This document shows positions 36,339 through 49,030 of a stretch of 64,000 nt of DNA, piece by piece (positions within the stretch are counted from its first letter, which is position 1; the number at the start of each line of letters is the position of its first letter). The notes under the pieces were generated by a model. It was not told the origin of the DNA. It did not search any database and saw nothing but the letters and a program-made list of their open reading frames with translations. The DNA lies in NCBI GenBank assembly GCA_021399445.1, contig JAJTUQ010000007.1, positions 372,001 to 436,000 on the forward strand, written 5' to 3'. The position numbers and the translations under genes are program-made. Source of the DNA: Xylogone sp. PMI_703. Lineage: Eukaryota; Ascomycota; Leotiomycetes.

Positions 36339-39300
36339 TCAGAAGTTATACCGGGTGCCCTGCCTTCCCATCGGCTTGTCCTTCTTGCTTCTAGTCTCAC
36401 TTCGTGTCTCCCTCTCCTCCGCTGCTGCGGCTGCCTTTTTCGCTGGCTTTCGGGACCGTGGTTGCTCTGAGTGTAGATGGCCCAATTCTTCGAGAGCCAT
36501 ATTGTTATGCCACGAGAGACAACGATGCACTGTGTGCTCCGGATGAGGTTGAGGATGGTGCTTAGTGCGTGTGGACATGCGCTTTGCAGGCCCAGAATCA
36601 ACGCTCTTCTCCCGTTCTTCAGGAGGGTTGAGGTATTCCTTGCGCTTCTCCATGTGCTTAACAATCTTATCGCGGTAGGCTTGTAGCTCTTTCTTGAGTT
36701 TTAACTCATTAAATCCACGCGGGTCTAGCCACTCGATCAAAGCATCTACGGTCTCTGGTTCGTCATAATAGGCCCATTGGTGGGCGTTGAAGACACTTGT
36801 TTCGCCTTCTTCCATCTTCTTGCGTTCCGGAACCGTCATATTGAACTGGGCTTTATACTCATTCTGCCATTCTGGCTTCATGTCAATATAGCCCTCTCTC
36901 TCCATATCATCCGGTCCCTGGACCCAAATACAGCCATTAGCGTATTCTGCCTCAGCCGTTGAGCTAGTAGGTAGCCCTCCAAACGGCATCCCATTGCGCT
37001 CAAACCAGTAATAGCGATTCCAGAACCTATCTTTGCCAAGGACACGAGTTCGAGGACAATCTGCTTCTCTAAGATCGTTGTCGATAATCGCGATTTCGTC
37101 CTCGCACTTCTTGATAAAATCCTGTTTTCTTTTAATATCTTTCTCTAACTTGATGAACTGCCTAGACTGTTTGGGTATTTTAGCAGCAGCTTCAGCCTTT
37201 AGCTTCTTCTCCAGTTCGGCTTCTCGTTTTCGTTGTCTCTCAGCCGCACGATCATGTGCACGACGTAAAGACCGTCCTAGATGCGGCTCTTCATCTGTAT
37301 CCGGTACCTCTTCTTCTGCTTCTTCCACGGATTCTTCTGTGTCGTGCATCTTTACATCGCCATTTGCATCCTTCTGCTCTGGCTCCGGCTCCGGTTCTGG
37401 ATCAGGTAGAAGATTTGCTGGAAGGAGGATCTTTCTTTCCTCATTAAGCAAGCGTAACTCCTCGAGGCTAAGATAAATCAGTTTTTTGTTCCGTTAGCAT
37501 TCGTCACCAGGTAATACTTACGCATTTTTGCGATCTCGTTGCCATTGGATCTTCTCCTTCCGGAAGCTTGTCATTTGCTCACTACATTCTTCCATATAAC
37601 CACGAACAGCCTTCGTCTCTGCCGTAAGCATACATACAATTTGAAGAGCCTGGACCCGAAGGTTTACATCTAGCTTGGCGTATTGTTGACGAGCAGTCTC
37701 TTGTGTAGGTTCCATGTCCAGGGGTGCAAGCTGCTCGAGTAATTCTTCACAGGGCTTAAAGTGGCGTGGATCTTTAGAGAGCTGATGCAACAATCCAACC
37801 ATTGTTATTTGCCAGCCGCCGTTCTTGAAGTCTCGTTTTCTCAGCTTTTCGATCCAATCAATACTGGACGACATCTCTGCCGCTTGGTGATTAACCGTAG
37901 GCTCAGGTGTCGGGCTGCGCTTAGCTTCTGAAGCTTGTCTCAAAGCTTCAGCTTCAGCCTTTGCCATACTACTCCTGGTGGCTCGGCCTCGCGGCGGTTC
38001 TGGTTCAGGGGTGGGTGTCGGTGGAGCCGTTTCTTCCTCTGACTCCTCTTCATCGCTCTCCTCATCGATCTCAGGAAGTTGAACTTGGACTTTGCCTCCT
38101 TCTGCTTCAGAGTTTACTAAGAGCTTCAAGGCTGCACAGTGTATCTCCACAAAGAGCTCACAATCAACATCTTCCGCGGAAAACTGCAGGGCCTCCACAA
38201 AGTCGTCAAATGTGAAGGAGTCCAATTTAAATACTTCGCAGTAGACATTGAGTGTATCCCACACCTCAAGCAATGGCCCAACAGACTTCATTGCAATTCC
38301 TCTGCCATCAGTAGTCCTGATTTCTCCACCGGGTACATCTTGGGAGAAGTACTTTAGTTGTGGCCTTTTTGTTGCATCAGGCTTAGGTGGAAGTTGCAAA
38401 TCTTCGATTGGATATTTGATAGGAGGTGGCGGAGGTGGTGGTGGAGGTGGTGGTACTGCCTGTGCAGGCACAAACGGGAATGGGGGAAGCAATGCACCTT
38501 GGTTGTAGGGTGCATATTCCAGGTTTGGATTCCGATACCTAACACCATCGACCTCAAAAATGGTGGGGTCCGAAGGATCTGTGGATAAAGGATGTCCGTT
38601 CACAAATCGAAGAGCATTCGGATTTGCAGGTGCGGGATTGAGAGTTGGCTTTTTCTTGCCCTTTCCAGGTTGCCCCTGCGCATGTGCCTGTGCCTGTGCC
38701 TGTTGGTGCTGTTTCGATTTGTGACTCTTTGGCGAAGGCCGCAGCTCAGGCAACTTGGGTTGCGTGTTCCCTTGAAAACTCCCAACCATACCATCATAAT
38801 CAGGTCCATTCTTTTTCTGCGCTTGATTCTGCTTCCTCTCCGCAGCCTTGCTCTCATAACGAAGGTGGGGAGGCACACGAGTATCGATATGATATTGTTC
38901 AGCCACTTCGGGTTTAACCAGCCATGGAGCACCTGTCCACGCCTCTCTTGTCACTGTCTTCTTAATGAATGAGCGCAAGACCTGTTTCGTAAATACTTTC
39001 CGGTCCCTATTAATGTGCGCATCGTCCACTACAGCCTCCTCTGTCGGTCGACCATCAAGACTCACAAAGTAACGAGAAAAAGGCGCGCTATAAGAACCGT
39101 CGGGCATATATTTAGCACCAAATCGAGTTTTGTCCCTAACAATACCGGTAAGTCGCTCCCCAGTGAGCACATGTACAGTGACGGCCTCTCCCGGATAATA
39201 GTCGGATTTATATTCATCATAAATTAGATCTACCAGAGTATCAATTCGAGAAATGGTTTGAAACTGTATTCGACGTAGAATAGGCCCTTTGAGAGCTTCC

Positions 39301-39826
39301 GGGAAAGACTCCTCTACTTCTTGTGCCCCCGCAAGCTGTATAATAGTTTAGTTAAGGGTCTGAAACAAGGCCTATAGCGGGCTTTAGTCTTACCTCACTT
39401 TTCAACGCTTCAAAAAATGATAATCCAGAATGACCAGTAATTTGGCATATAAATCTTCGCTAGTGATCATCAGTAAATAGCTCCAACTTGTGCATATTCA
39501 GTATAGGGCTATTCTAACCTGCTTGTAAAAGTCCATACTACAAGCACATATTAGCTTTTATTCCCTTAAGCGCAAAATATGACACCCATACCGGTTTAAA
39601 TATAGCTCATAATCGACAAAAATCTCCCCAGTTTGGGGGATCACCCAGACCTATACCCCAATGTCAGAACCGTAATGCGGTATAGTCCTTAGCACTAAGT
39701 TTTATATACCTCTGTATCATCATTCTCAATTTCCGGCTTTGAGACATATTGGACCGGTTTCCGCTTGAATAAGACCTAGAACCGTGAGTTGAGGCCAGCC
39801 ATAACATTCGAGAGAGTACCGACCAT
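36339..39826 (-). CDS. itc1: ISW2 chromatin-remodelling complex subunit Itc1 (WAC, DDT and WHIM motifs)
   Basis: Non-catalytic partner of the ISWI ATPase; helps space and position nucleosomes. Model: complement(36339..37467, 37522..39335, 39394..39459, 39519..39537, 39592..39650, 39710..39775, 39824..39826), 1051 aa, all phases consistent. Domains: WAC at about 2-130 (VLFKRKPVQYV, VWVIPQTGEIFVDYE, MDFYKQRRFICQITGHSGLSFFEALKSE), DDT at about 424-485 (LLEVWDTLNVYCEVFKLDSFTFDDFVEAL), and WHIM motifs in the second half (DLREADCPRTRVLGKDRFWNRYYWFE). A run of 11 Pro lies at about 366-376. The apparent first exon is only the ATG: an in-frame TAG sits directly before exon 2, so splicing is required. 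Exon 4 is a 19-nt microexon. Confidence 0.92.
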
Positions 39827-42800
39827 CTTGAGCCTTCGCGGCGGTCAGGAAGCTTGACCGAGCCAAGAGACCTGCAAACGAATAGCAGTTAGCACCGGAC
39901 GGGATACTTTTTCTAGAAAGTAAATTTAATGCTCTTGACTTTTTTTAGAGAAAGTTCTGAGCCTGTTGGAGGCCATTTGAGCGGAATCCGGAAGTGCTGG
40001 AAGCATGAAAGAAACTGCCGAGCCCATTGCCATCCAGACTGGGGGGTGGGATATCAAAGGCGGGATACTTACGGCTGCAGCTCTCGACTCGACGCGTCCA
40101 GGAGGGTATAGAACGTGTCAGGGCAGTCGCATAAGGTCGCCGCGATGATGTGGTGGTTGTTGTGGATGAGCCGGGCGGAATTGTGTGTTGTTCAGGTCGC
40201 GTTTGGAAGGATGAGAAGTTTGGGATGGAGAGGGTTGTAAGGCTAGTGAACGGCAATCGAAGCGGGCCTCCGTGATCCTGGCCGGGGACTGGCTTAATTT
40301 TTCGGACCAGGTCCATAGCATCACTCCCCACGTATCTTGACGCCGGACCACATCGACAGCACCAGGGAATTCAGCAACGTTTTTGTACTCGTTTTAAAGC
40401 CCAAAATCAGACAAATCGTTCAAGTACTCATTTGACTATAATATCTACATTTTCAGGCGGATAGGGCCGTTTGCAGGATTTTGCGGAGTTGGGGTCCCTT
40501 GAACATAGCACTTTCCACAACGGATAGCCCCCTTACCGAAACCTAGGGCCATCCAACGTCTCTCTGAAGATTTTATATGGAAAACTTATCTTTCCTACGT
40601 TCCTGGGGACCTTTTGAAGGAGGTCGCGTGAGATCTGACAAAGAAGCATTGGGCTTATGGGGTCCATAGTGGTCCGTTTTGTCGAAGTCGCGTCCCCGGA
40701 AGGGATTCAGGGGGGTTGGCAAATCTCAGAAGCATGCGCATTGCCTCTCACATTACCTGCACACTCAATCCTGCGGCAGCGAGGTTTGTAGCAGCTGCGT
40801 TGGTGAAGAAAAGCAGTTTGCAATTGCTCGTCACCGCGCGCCCATCAGCTGGTCCCTGTGTGCGTGGCAGCTGCTTCAGGCTCTGGGAGGTCTTGCCAGG
40901 GCCCAATCGGGTTTAGACCTCCCGTAAGCGACCACGTGAAGGCGCAGTTTCTCAACGACAATTCATCCTCCTGCCCGTCATTTTCGCCGTTTTTGCGAAC
41001 CCCGATTCAGGTATCGCAGCCTTGCGGATCCCGGGATTGTTTTCTATCACAACGCTCTTTCTACGACTGGTCTTGAACAGTTGGTCATGAAGATTGTTCT
41101 CATATGGATGCATCCCGGGCCCCGCTGTCCAGATGTGAGTTAAATGGCCTGTCATTCTCTATCCAGCTTGGATTAGGGCTTTGAGCACCATGAATGAAAG
41201 AAAAGCACCGGCCATGTAGTATTCCTCCTCTGGCTATGTTATGAGTTTCCTTTACACCACAATCCTACCTTTGACGTGATGTTTCTATACAACATGATTG
41301 CCTCATTTACTCCTGTCACTCGATCATGCCAAAGAATAGCTAAATAAGGCCAATACAGTCACAAAGGTAATCCAGAGATCATACTCTTACAAAGGATTTT
41401 CAAATGGATAGCACGCTGCCTTTCCGAACGGCCGTGTCTGCTTTGCAGATACTGAGATAATTCACTGCCAAAGAACCCCACCTATGCAGTTCCCCGCAGG
41501 CGGTACCTTTTTGCAATCATTCCTCTCTTCTCAAGCCAGTTGCTCTTTTGAAGAACACTAGGACATAAATAAAAGACCTGATACAGAGAGCTATCTCATT
41601 TATTATCATACCACATGAAGCTAGAATTGCTTCACACTTTGTCTACACTTCACCATGGCAATGAGTCTGAGTAATTACACCGGTAATCAGCAGATGCAAC
41701 TCGCTACATATATCCCATAAGGGCATCACGTGTGTTATTATCGTTTAGTTTGCCTTTTTAAGAACATCAGTATATTGGAGGGTTGACATTCCTTTTTAAT
41801 CATGGATTCAATATACATCCTAATGGCTGGACGCTGTTTCCGTCTTATAGTTGAGCACACGATTTGGTACAAGGGTCACGAGCTGATAAGCCTATATCAA
41901 CCAAACGGAAAGAGCGATGCCCAAGTCTAGTGGATGTTTCGTGCAGATATTTGTTAGCATCATCTAGTACACCTTGAGTGTTCGTCCGTTTGGCAGTAAG
42001 TTAACGTCGCGAATATGTAGTTGAAGACCTGGGACAAAGTATAGTAAGAGCAGCAAGCGGGGTATACATAAGACTAGATCTACTTCATATTGGTACCTGA
42101 GGTATGATATGAAGAATAGGATTCAGCGGGCTCCTAGATTCCTTGGATTTCACATATGCTCATACCATATCAGTATTCATTTCAATCTCGTGACGATGGA
42201 AACTTTGATGATTCACAATAGAGAAACGAAAGACGACCATATGTAGAAAAATGGGGGTGCAGTCCACTTCTTCACTGCAGAACACCAGGTACTTTATCAT
42301 TTCCAAAATGAAGCATCCGGTATTGCTGTCACATTCGTTTACTTTCTATCTCACTTCCGGTATTATTGACCCCGTTTTATTATTCAGGGAGGCTATAATT
42401 GCATACCAACATTACTACAGGGACAATACAATGTAAGTTTAAAGTACCTCAACGACTCGACTGTCATAGCCTCCTGAATCGGAAATTCTACGATCGGTGT
42501 ATTGGTGCCGTGTAAGGCATTTATTTGAATAGAGAAGTTCGTCCAGCCGATCCGTATGCCAGCCACTCCAGCTTGATACGAGACTGAAGCACACCACAAA
42601 CCGAATAAGGAAGGCAAGCGAAAAAGGCGGGAAAACACCAGAAGCACGCTAGAAACGGATTTAGATTTCGAGATACACGTGTAATTTGCTGCAAACCAGG
42701 GGATCTACAGCTGCTGCGCCCCAGATCCAGACACGGAACGGAGACATCGTACTATCTGGAGCGCGCTTGCGCAAATCAAAGCCGGTTGCAGGAAGGGATG

Positions 42801-44065
42801 AAAAGGGGTATATTTTTCCGGCTTGGTACAAATAGGGGAAATATACCGGTACGGTGCCGATGCGAATCAAAACAGTTCAGTTTCAGTCGCACAACGCGCG
42901 TTTAGCTGTTGAGATGTGCCGTGGCGCTTGGGAAGTGTAAGTGGACGAATGAGCGAAGCCCAAAGCGGCTAACTTCCGGGCATAAATGCGAAACAAAATG
43001 AATGCATAAGCGGGGCTAAACCTGATTGGAGAGGGCGGTGAGGGTTCTGCGACGCAAAACATCGCACTTTATCTCTCCCTGATGATCGCTCTTCAACAGA
43101 AAATTTCATCTGGCATGTGAAACAAGCTGCTACCGGCTGCATTAATAAATGCAGTGCAGGTTTCGGTAATTCTGGTCACCGCATCATTGGTGAAGGTGTA
43201 GACCGTCTGGATATGATTACAGAGATCATCATAATGGTTCGATGAAGTTTGGCTCTCCTGAGCAGACTGTGAGCAGAGGGAGCTCCATTTACCTCCGTAC
43301 TCACGCAGATACCGCCACAACTGCTCTCTAAAAAAAGGGCGTATTATCACCCAGAGTCCCTGAAGGTGGAAAAAAAGGGTCCAAATCCCTTCACCGCACA
43401 AACCTAATTCTAATTAATCCGCCAGATCAGTTGCCGGCCAAGCAAGGGAAAGCGACCGCCTCGATGCACACAGACCATCCCAGGGTCCTAGACCGTCGCC
43501 AACGTGGGGCCAAAGAATGGATTTCGTCTGTGGAAATTTTTTTGCCTCTACCACAGCAGATCTCATTCGCAGGAAATGTGTTGAGCGTAGCTGCCCGGCC
43601 ATCTAGCTTCTCCCTATTCCTCTACAAGCCACGTCTATGTTGTTCCGTTCCCTCATAGTTCGCGCTCTTAAGATTGCATCAGGAACCAATCGTCAGGGTC
43701 CCTATGTACCATTGCAGCTAGTATCCTCTTGCGCTGGCTTCGCTGGATTGATACCTCTGCACTGGTACCTAATCCTCTCTAGTTGCTCCGTAGGCCACAT
43801 GAAATCCCGTAGCTCCTCCCTTCGGGTGCTCCTAAGGTCTGAGACTGATCTGTGTGCTGGTCTTCTCTGCCGCTAGTAGTCCCCTCTCCCTTATATTCCC
43901 CTCCACCACGCTCTTTCTCTTTCTTTTCTTCTCGCCAGTCTACTCGAGTGAGGAGCAGTCGCAGTCACTGGGAGAGGCTCTTATTCAGACGCAGTTGGCT
44001 GTGTTTTCTCTTTCTGATCTTATCTTTCATTCGATTGCTTGGAAGAACCGTTAGCCACGACGACA
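39827..44065. other. Long divergent intergenic region itc1 / Delta-12 desaturase
   Basis: About 4.2 kb with no supported gene. The last 300 bp before 44066 are strongly pyrimidine-rich (CTCTTTCTCTTTCTTTTCTT type), as in promoters and 5' UTRs of highly expressed fungal genes. Frames of up to about 128 codons near 39945-40331 and 102 codons near 43093 show no family features. Confidence 0.55.
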
Positions 44066-45486
44066 ATGGCTTCTAAATCCTCGGCCACCGAGGCGCAACA
44101 CATCGACCTCCATGGAGATGTCTTTGAGCTCCCCGATTTCACCATGAAGCAGATTCACGATGCCATACCACCACATTGCTTCAAGCCCTCCACTCTTCGT
44201 AGCATGGCCTATGTTGTTCGTGACTACTTCTATGTCAGTGTCTTGATATATGTCGCTGTCACCTTCATTCCTCTCGTGCCTCACCCAGCCCTCAGATTCC
44301 TTGCCTGGGGACTCTACACTTTCCTTCAGGGCCTCGTCTTCACTGGTATCTGGATTCTCGCCCACGAGTGTGGCCATGGCGCATTCTCCAAAAACAAGCA
44401 GCTCAACGGGATCATGGGTCTCATCATGCACTCCTTCCTTCTCGTCCCCTTCCATTCGTGGCGTATCAGCCATAGCCAGCACCACAAGTCAACTGGAAAT
44501 ATGGACAAGGACACTGCCTTTGTCCCCCACGACCGTGAGTCTTGGATTAAACGCAGCTTTGGCAAAGCTGCTAGACCCGAGATGATTGAGTTCGCCGAAT
44601 TGGCTGAGGATTCACCAATCATGACACTTTGGAACTGCATCATTCACCAGGTTTTTGGGTGGCCAGGCTATCTCTTGTTCAATTTGACTGGACAGAGCTA
44701 TAACGGCGCAAAGGGCTTGAAAATCACCCACTTCTACTTCGGAGAGGACAGCGTCTTCTACAAGAAGCATGAGTTGCCATTGATTCTTCTGAGCGATATT
44801 GGTGTCGGCGCTATGATCGCGTTGTTGGTTGCTGCAGGCCAGATGTTCGGTAGCTGGAATGTTATCGTGCTCTGGGGTATTCCGTGGCTATGGGTGAACA
44901 ACTGGATTGGTGAGCCGAATTGTAGTCCCAACTCTTTCAACATTAACTAACTTTCGTAGTTGCGATCACTTTCCTTCAACACACTGATGCTACCATGCCC
45001 CACTACAACAACAAGACCTGGAATTTCGCTCGTGGTGCTACTGCAACCATTGACCGTGACCTTGGTTTCATTGACACTCATCTTTTCCACGACATCATTG
45101 GTACGCACGTCTGCCATCACTTGGTTTCAACAATCCCATTTTACCATGCCGGTGAGGCTTCGATCCACATCAAGAAGGTTATGGGCAAGCACTATAAGGC
45201 GGATACTAAGACTCCATTCTGGACTGCATTCTGGAAAAACCAGCGCAACTGCAAGTTCGTCGAAGAGAGTGAAGGAATGGAGGGTAGCGGCGTTTTCATG
45301 TTCCGAAATCTGTTCAACAAGCCAGACCAAACACCAGCTAGAAAGCTTGCCAGCGAGACCGCAAGCGAGGCAAATGTTGAGACTTCAAAAGCTGCTATGT
45401 CGACTGGAATGTCGGCATCAAATGCGAAGAGACGGTTCAGTCAGTCTGCGCAGCTGCGGGGCAGCCTGCCTCTGTTGGCTGAGTAA
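44066..45486 (+). CDS. fad2: Delta-12 fatty acid (oleate) desaturase
   Basis: ER membrane enzyme converting oleoyl to linoleoyl chains with cytochrome b5 and oxygen. Exons are 44066..44909 and 44960..45486 (50-bp intron with a CTAAC branch point), 456 aa. The three histidine boxes of the di-iron centre are HECGH (100-104), HSQHH (136-140) and HVCHH (331-335). Hydrophobic spans flank them, and the family blocks PDFTMKQIHDAIPPHCF and QHTDATMPHY are present. The final 50 residues are a Ser/Ala-rich hydrophilic tail. The start is the ATG opening MASKSSATEAQ; the frame runs on upstream but without an earlier ATG. Fungal Delta-12 and Delta-15 enzymes are related; the first His box HECGH and the PPHCF motif favour Delta-12, though bifunctionality cannot be excluded. 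Confidence 0.94.
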
Positions 45487-47464
45487 ATACTGTCCAACGA
45501 CTGTTTTCCTCTTTTCTGGCATATCTACCCTTAAAGATTCGAGCCGATTACCCTTCTCTGCATTAGTTTGGGATGTGTGGTTCAAGATGAATTAAGGCTT
45601 TCACTTTATTTTCCTGTTTTCCATTGCTCTCATCAGCATTCATAGAACAAGAAAACATCAAAAGATAGATCAGATAGATAGAGATACCCCGTTATGTTAT
45701 TAGAATAGAGAAGAAAAATATTCAAGTAGAGAGACTTGGATTAACTGGATAGAAAATAGAATAGAGCAATATCATGACATTTCTGCCATCAAAGACGTTT
45801 TGCTCTCTAAAATCATGTGCCTTGACCTGGTTCACCGCTTTCAGCCTATCTCCAAGCCACCCTCGAGCCCACCTACCAGGAAAACCATCTACATGTTGTA
45901 CAGTATAAAAGAACCGAATTCTGTTAACAAGGTCCATAATCTACAGTTCAAGGTATCACAGCCACCAAATGTTGAAACGACTTTAGTCATAGACAAACTC
46001 TCGTGTTCGTGATCGGGTTTTTGACAGACAAATTTCCATTTTAGGTAAAAGCGCATACGACATACAACGAGAACAAGGAAAACAAATATCAAGAAAGCAC
46101 GCTATTAAAACAACACGAACCTTCAAACCTGGTAATAAATAAATAAGATTATTAGACTACAACCCCCCAGAAGTTTAGACCATACAAATACAAACATTAA
46201 AAACCCCGGTGGGTTTAGTGTAACATTCCAAACAACCCGCACCGGGAACTCCGGATCTGATAAACACAACAGACGCGGAGGAGAATGGAACCCACATCAC
46301 ATAAATACCCAACCAGATTCCCCCGCGCAAAACCAGGGTAATCAACAACCTGATTGCTAATAAAGTTTTTACCTTTCTTTTTCGTCTCAGGGTCCCTTCC
46401 CCAGGGACCCTCTATCTCCGGTGTGCGGGCAGGGCAGGGTACATATATGGCTGCCTTCCAACCCCCCTCCGCTCTCTCTGTAGATCCTACTTACGGAGTA
46501 GTTCTTCCACACTTCATAAGTACAGTGTCTCCTTATTTCTTTTCCCGCTCGTTTTGCAATTCTTCATATGGTGTAATCTTTTTATCTCTCTGCTTTGTAT
46601 TATTACGTTTCTTAGATTTTCCTTCTGACAAATCCGGTGACGTGTGGAGGTACGATCCCCATACATACGAGGAACATCGCAAAGTAAGCGAGTTTCTTTG
46701 AAGGATCGAGTTGTGTAATGAATTCTCTGGGTGTCTTGCAGTATTCGTGCGTCCCTTCTTTTTGACTCAAATCTGTTATCCTTTTACTGCTTGTACTTAT
46801 TCTGTTCTCAGATTTTTCTCAGTTCAATTCCATCTCTTGTTTGCCGGAGCAAAATTGCTCATGATTATAAATCTCCGGCGGAGATAAACGAATCCACTCC
46901 CCTATGTTTTCCTCGACAGGGGTTGGCTTTGGTCTTTCTGGAATGTCTTAAGAGTAGTTCTGTGGATTGCTTTTTATATTTTCCCTATATGGCAATCATA
47001 GTCCCCCTGCATAGGTATCCTTTTGGCTGATCCAGATGGACCAATCATGGAGAACACATTACCAAGGCACTGCAGCATCACATCAAGTCGAACATCTTTA
47101 CGACGAGGAAAGCGTCAATTAGCAAGGGCTAGAGAGCATACCTGCTCTCTCCCATGGTATCATATCTATGTCCCTGAAACGGCGGACGTCATACATGCTA
47201 TTCTATCTATAAGGAAAGGAGAAAATATGCCCGGGTCGAGTCCACCATGCCTGTCATGCGATGGGAAGAGCGAATGGATATATATGATACAAATGAAAAG
47301 AAATACAAAAGAGGAACGGAGCTCTTCCGGAACGCCTAACTCCAACCGTCGTCTGGCCATGATTACAACTTTTATCGAACTAGAAGGATCGTCATCTTCT
47401 CCCTGAGAAATGGTATGCTGTCAATCGACTGTAGTGGATATGAATTTCACCATTGAGGAAATCA
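45487..47464. other. Intergenic, convergent desaturase / GT69 gene
   Basis: About 2 kb, AT-rich at 45.6-46.2 kb, then mixed. Two frames near 46354-47030 (115 and 99 codons) look random. It contains the two 3' UTRs only, as far as can be seen. Confidence 0.5.
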
Positions 47465-49030
47465 TCATCGCTGGTCCTTCAGTTGGTTTTCAAGTGGTGG
47501 CATCTCTCGCCGAAGGTTCTCCCAGTTCCTCTCGCCTTCCTCCAACGGTCCTGGCTTATAAACAAGGAGTTGTCTGACAGCACAGAAGCCGCCTCTCCTT
47601 GATATCCGCTGGACATTCTCATACCGTCCTAAGTTGTTCCAGTCCTCTGGAGTGAGATCTGGGGCACCACGCTCGGAACTGAATTCTTTGGAGGGATTGC
47701 TGGTATTGTAGGGAATCCAGATACGGTCGCTGATGACATCGCCTGCTTCCTCTGTCCTACGAGCGTTGTACACAGGCAGGTGTACGATTTTGTTGATGAT
47801 GGCTTGTGGCAATGCAAATAACCGTTCGAAACGCTTTGCTATCCAGAGATAAGAATGCGTTTGCGAGTCATAAGTCACTCGAACGTATGGATTCATGAAT
47901 ATTCCCAAATCCCGGGAGCTCGAGGGTCGAGAAGATGTGAATTCCGGGAGAGAGCTGATGTCAGCATGGATGAGGCAGCATTCAGAAGAATCATAGAATG
48001 GGTCAGGCTCCGCTCGGAAACGAAGAGGGAGCTTGGCCGGTTCCTCATATTGATCCCAATAATGATTCTTCTCCTGCAACCTCGGCACTGACCTTGGAGG
48101 TGCCAATACGGCTTTTGCGCTGGGGTCCTCTGGCTGGAAATATCTGGCATCAAACGCAACCATTCCACCCCAACAGCTCTTGACCCTTACGGCATCCTTC
48201 TCCGCAAGCACATCATTACGGCTCTGGGCACTGCCTTCATTCGCAAACCAAGGGAAGATAGGAAGACCAATACTGTATCCCTGGAGATCTCTTGTCGCAA
48301 AGGTATCATAGTATTTCCAGCTGGTTGCAAAGTCCGTGGCGCAGACAGATCGGTACTCTGCCTTACCGTCGATAACATTCGTCCCCCAGAGCAATCTCGT
48401 GGCATCTTGTGGAGAAAAGATAACATCATTGAGGAAGAGCAGTTTATCGAAGCGCCGGTTCAAAGCGTCAAGAGGTGCAAGTGCTCGGTTGCGGACAGAG
48501 GCGAGGTAAGCTATGCGCTTGATCTTCTGCTCACTGGTGGTAGGTAGGGTGATGCGTGGGAGGTGGTCGACCTCAATGGGGTAGTCTTCTTCGGGGACGA
48601 TGCTGTACTCGCAATCCAACATGTCCTCCAACTCCAGCAGGGCTGATTTGGGGCCACCATATATACTAACGAATACTCTATCCTTTCCTATCAAGTCGAC
48701 CAAACCTGCAAGACTCTTTCCCCATGCGCCCGATATGAGGTCTCCATTGACGATGTTTGCGGCTATGTAGACGGTCTCGTTGGAAGGTATGTCGAAAGGA
48801 GGTGGTGATACGTAGGAAGCATTGAACGTGACCTGCACGAACAGGAAAAGAATTAAGGTGATGAGAAGGTATAGTGGTCGGAAGACACGGCGACCTTTTC
48901 GAATGAGGGTGGAAATAGAGAAGCAGCAATGTCGGCGTGGTCGCTGCAGGTACCTGAGCTCCTTGAGGGCGACCTCCTCGTCGAAGTCGGTATCGACCGA
49001 ACTCCGCGGAAGGGGCTCGTAGTCGCGCAT
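47465..49030 (-). CDS. GT69 alpha-1,3-mannosyltransferase (Cmt1/Cap59-like)
   Basis: Single exon, 521 aa. Type II Golgi-type topology: a cytosolic tail of about 50 residues with basic clusters, one signal anchor at about 52-68 (starts LYLLITLILFLFVQ), then a lumenal catalytic domain. The GT69 pattern is clear: VYIAANIVNGDLI, DRVFVSIYGGPKSA, RIAYLASVRNRALAPL, FDKLLFLNDVIFSPQDATRLL, CATDFA...YYDTFATRDLQGY, and CWGGMVAFDA. In Cryptococcus, Cmt1 makes alpha-1,3-mannosyl linkages. In ascomycetes the acceptor is unknown but probably a cell-wall or glycoprotein glycan. The C-terminal 110 residues (RRGGFCAVRQLLVYKPGP) are also family-typical. Confidence 0.9.
   Translation of the reverse strand: MRDYEPLPRSSVDTDFDEEVALKELRYLQRPRRHCCFSISTLIRKGRRVFRPLYLLITLILFLFVQVTFNASYVSPPPFDIPSNETVYIAANIVNGDLISGAWGKSLAGLVDLIGKDRVFVSIYGGPKSALLELEDMLDCEYSIVPEEDYPIEVDHLPRITLPTTSEQKIKRIAYLASVRNRALAPLDALNRRFDKLLFLNDVIFSPQDATRLLWGTNVIDGKAEYRSVCATDFATSWKYYDTFATRDLQGYSIGLPIFPWFANEGSAQSRNDVLAEKDAVRVKSCWGGMVAFDARYFQPEDPSAKAVLAPPRSVPRLQEKNHYWDQYEEPAKLPLRFRAEPDPFYDSSECCLIHADISSLPEFTSSRPSSSRDLGIFMNPYVRVTYDSQTHSYLWIAKRFERLFALPQAIINKIVHLPVYNARRTEEAGDVISDRIWIPYNTSNPSKEFSSERGAPDLTPEDWNNLGRYENVQRISRRGGFCAVRQLLVYKPGPLEEGERNWENLRREMPPLENQLKDQR

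Noticed and set aside
39945..40331. 128-codon minus-strand frame upstream of itc1
   Set aside because: Ser/Thr/Pro-rich with no domain; no support beyond length.
44039..44065. Nine-residue extension of the desaturase
   Set aside because: It would start at TTG. The ATG at 44066 fits the family N-terminus.
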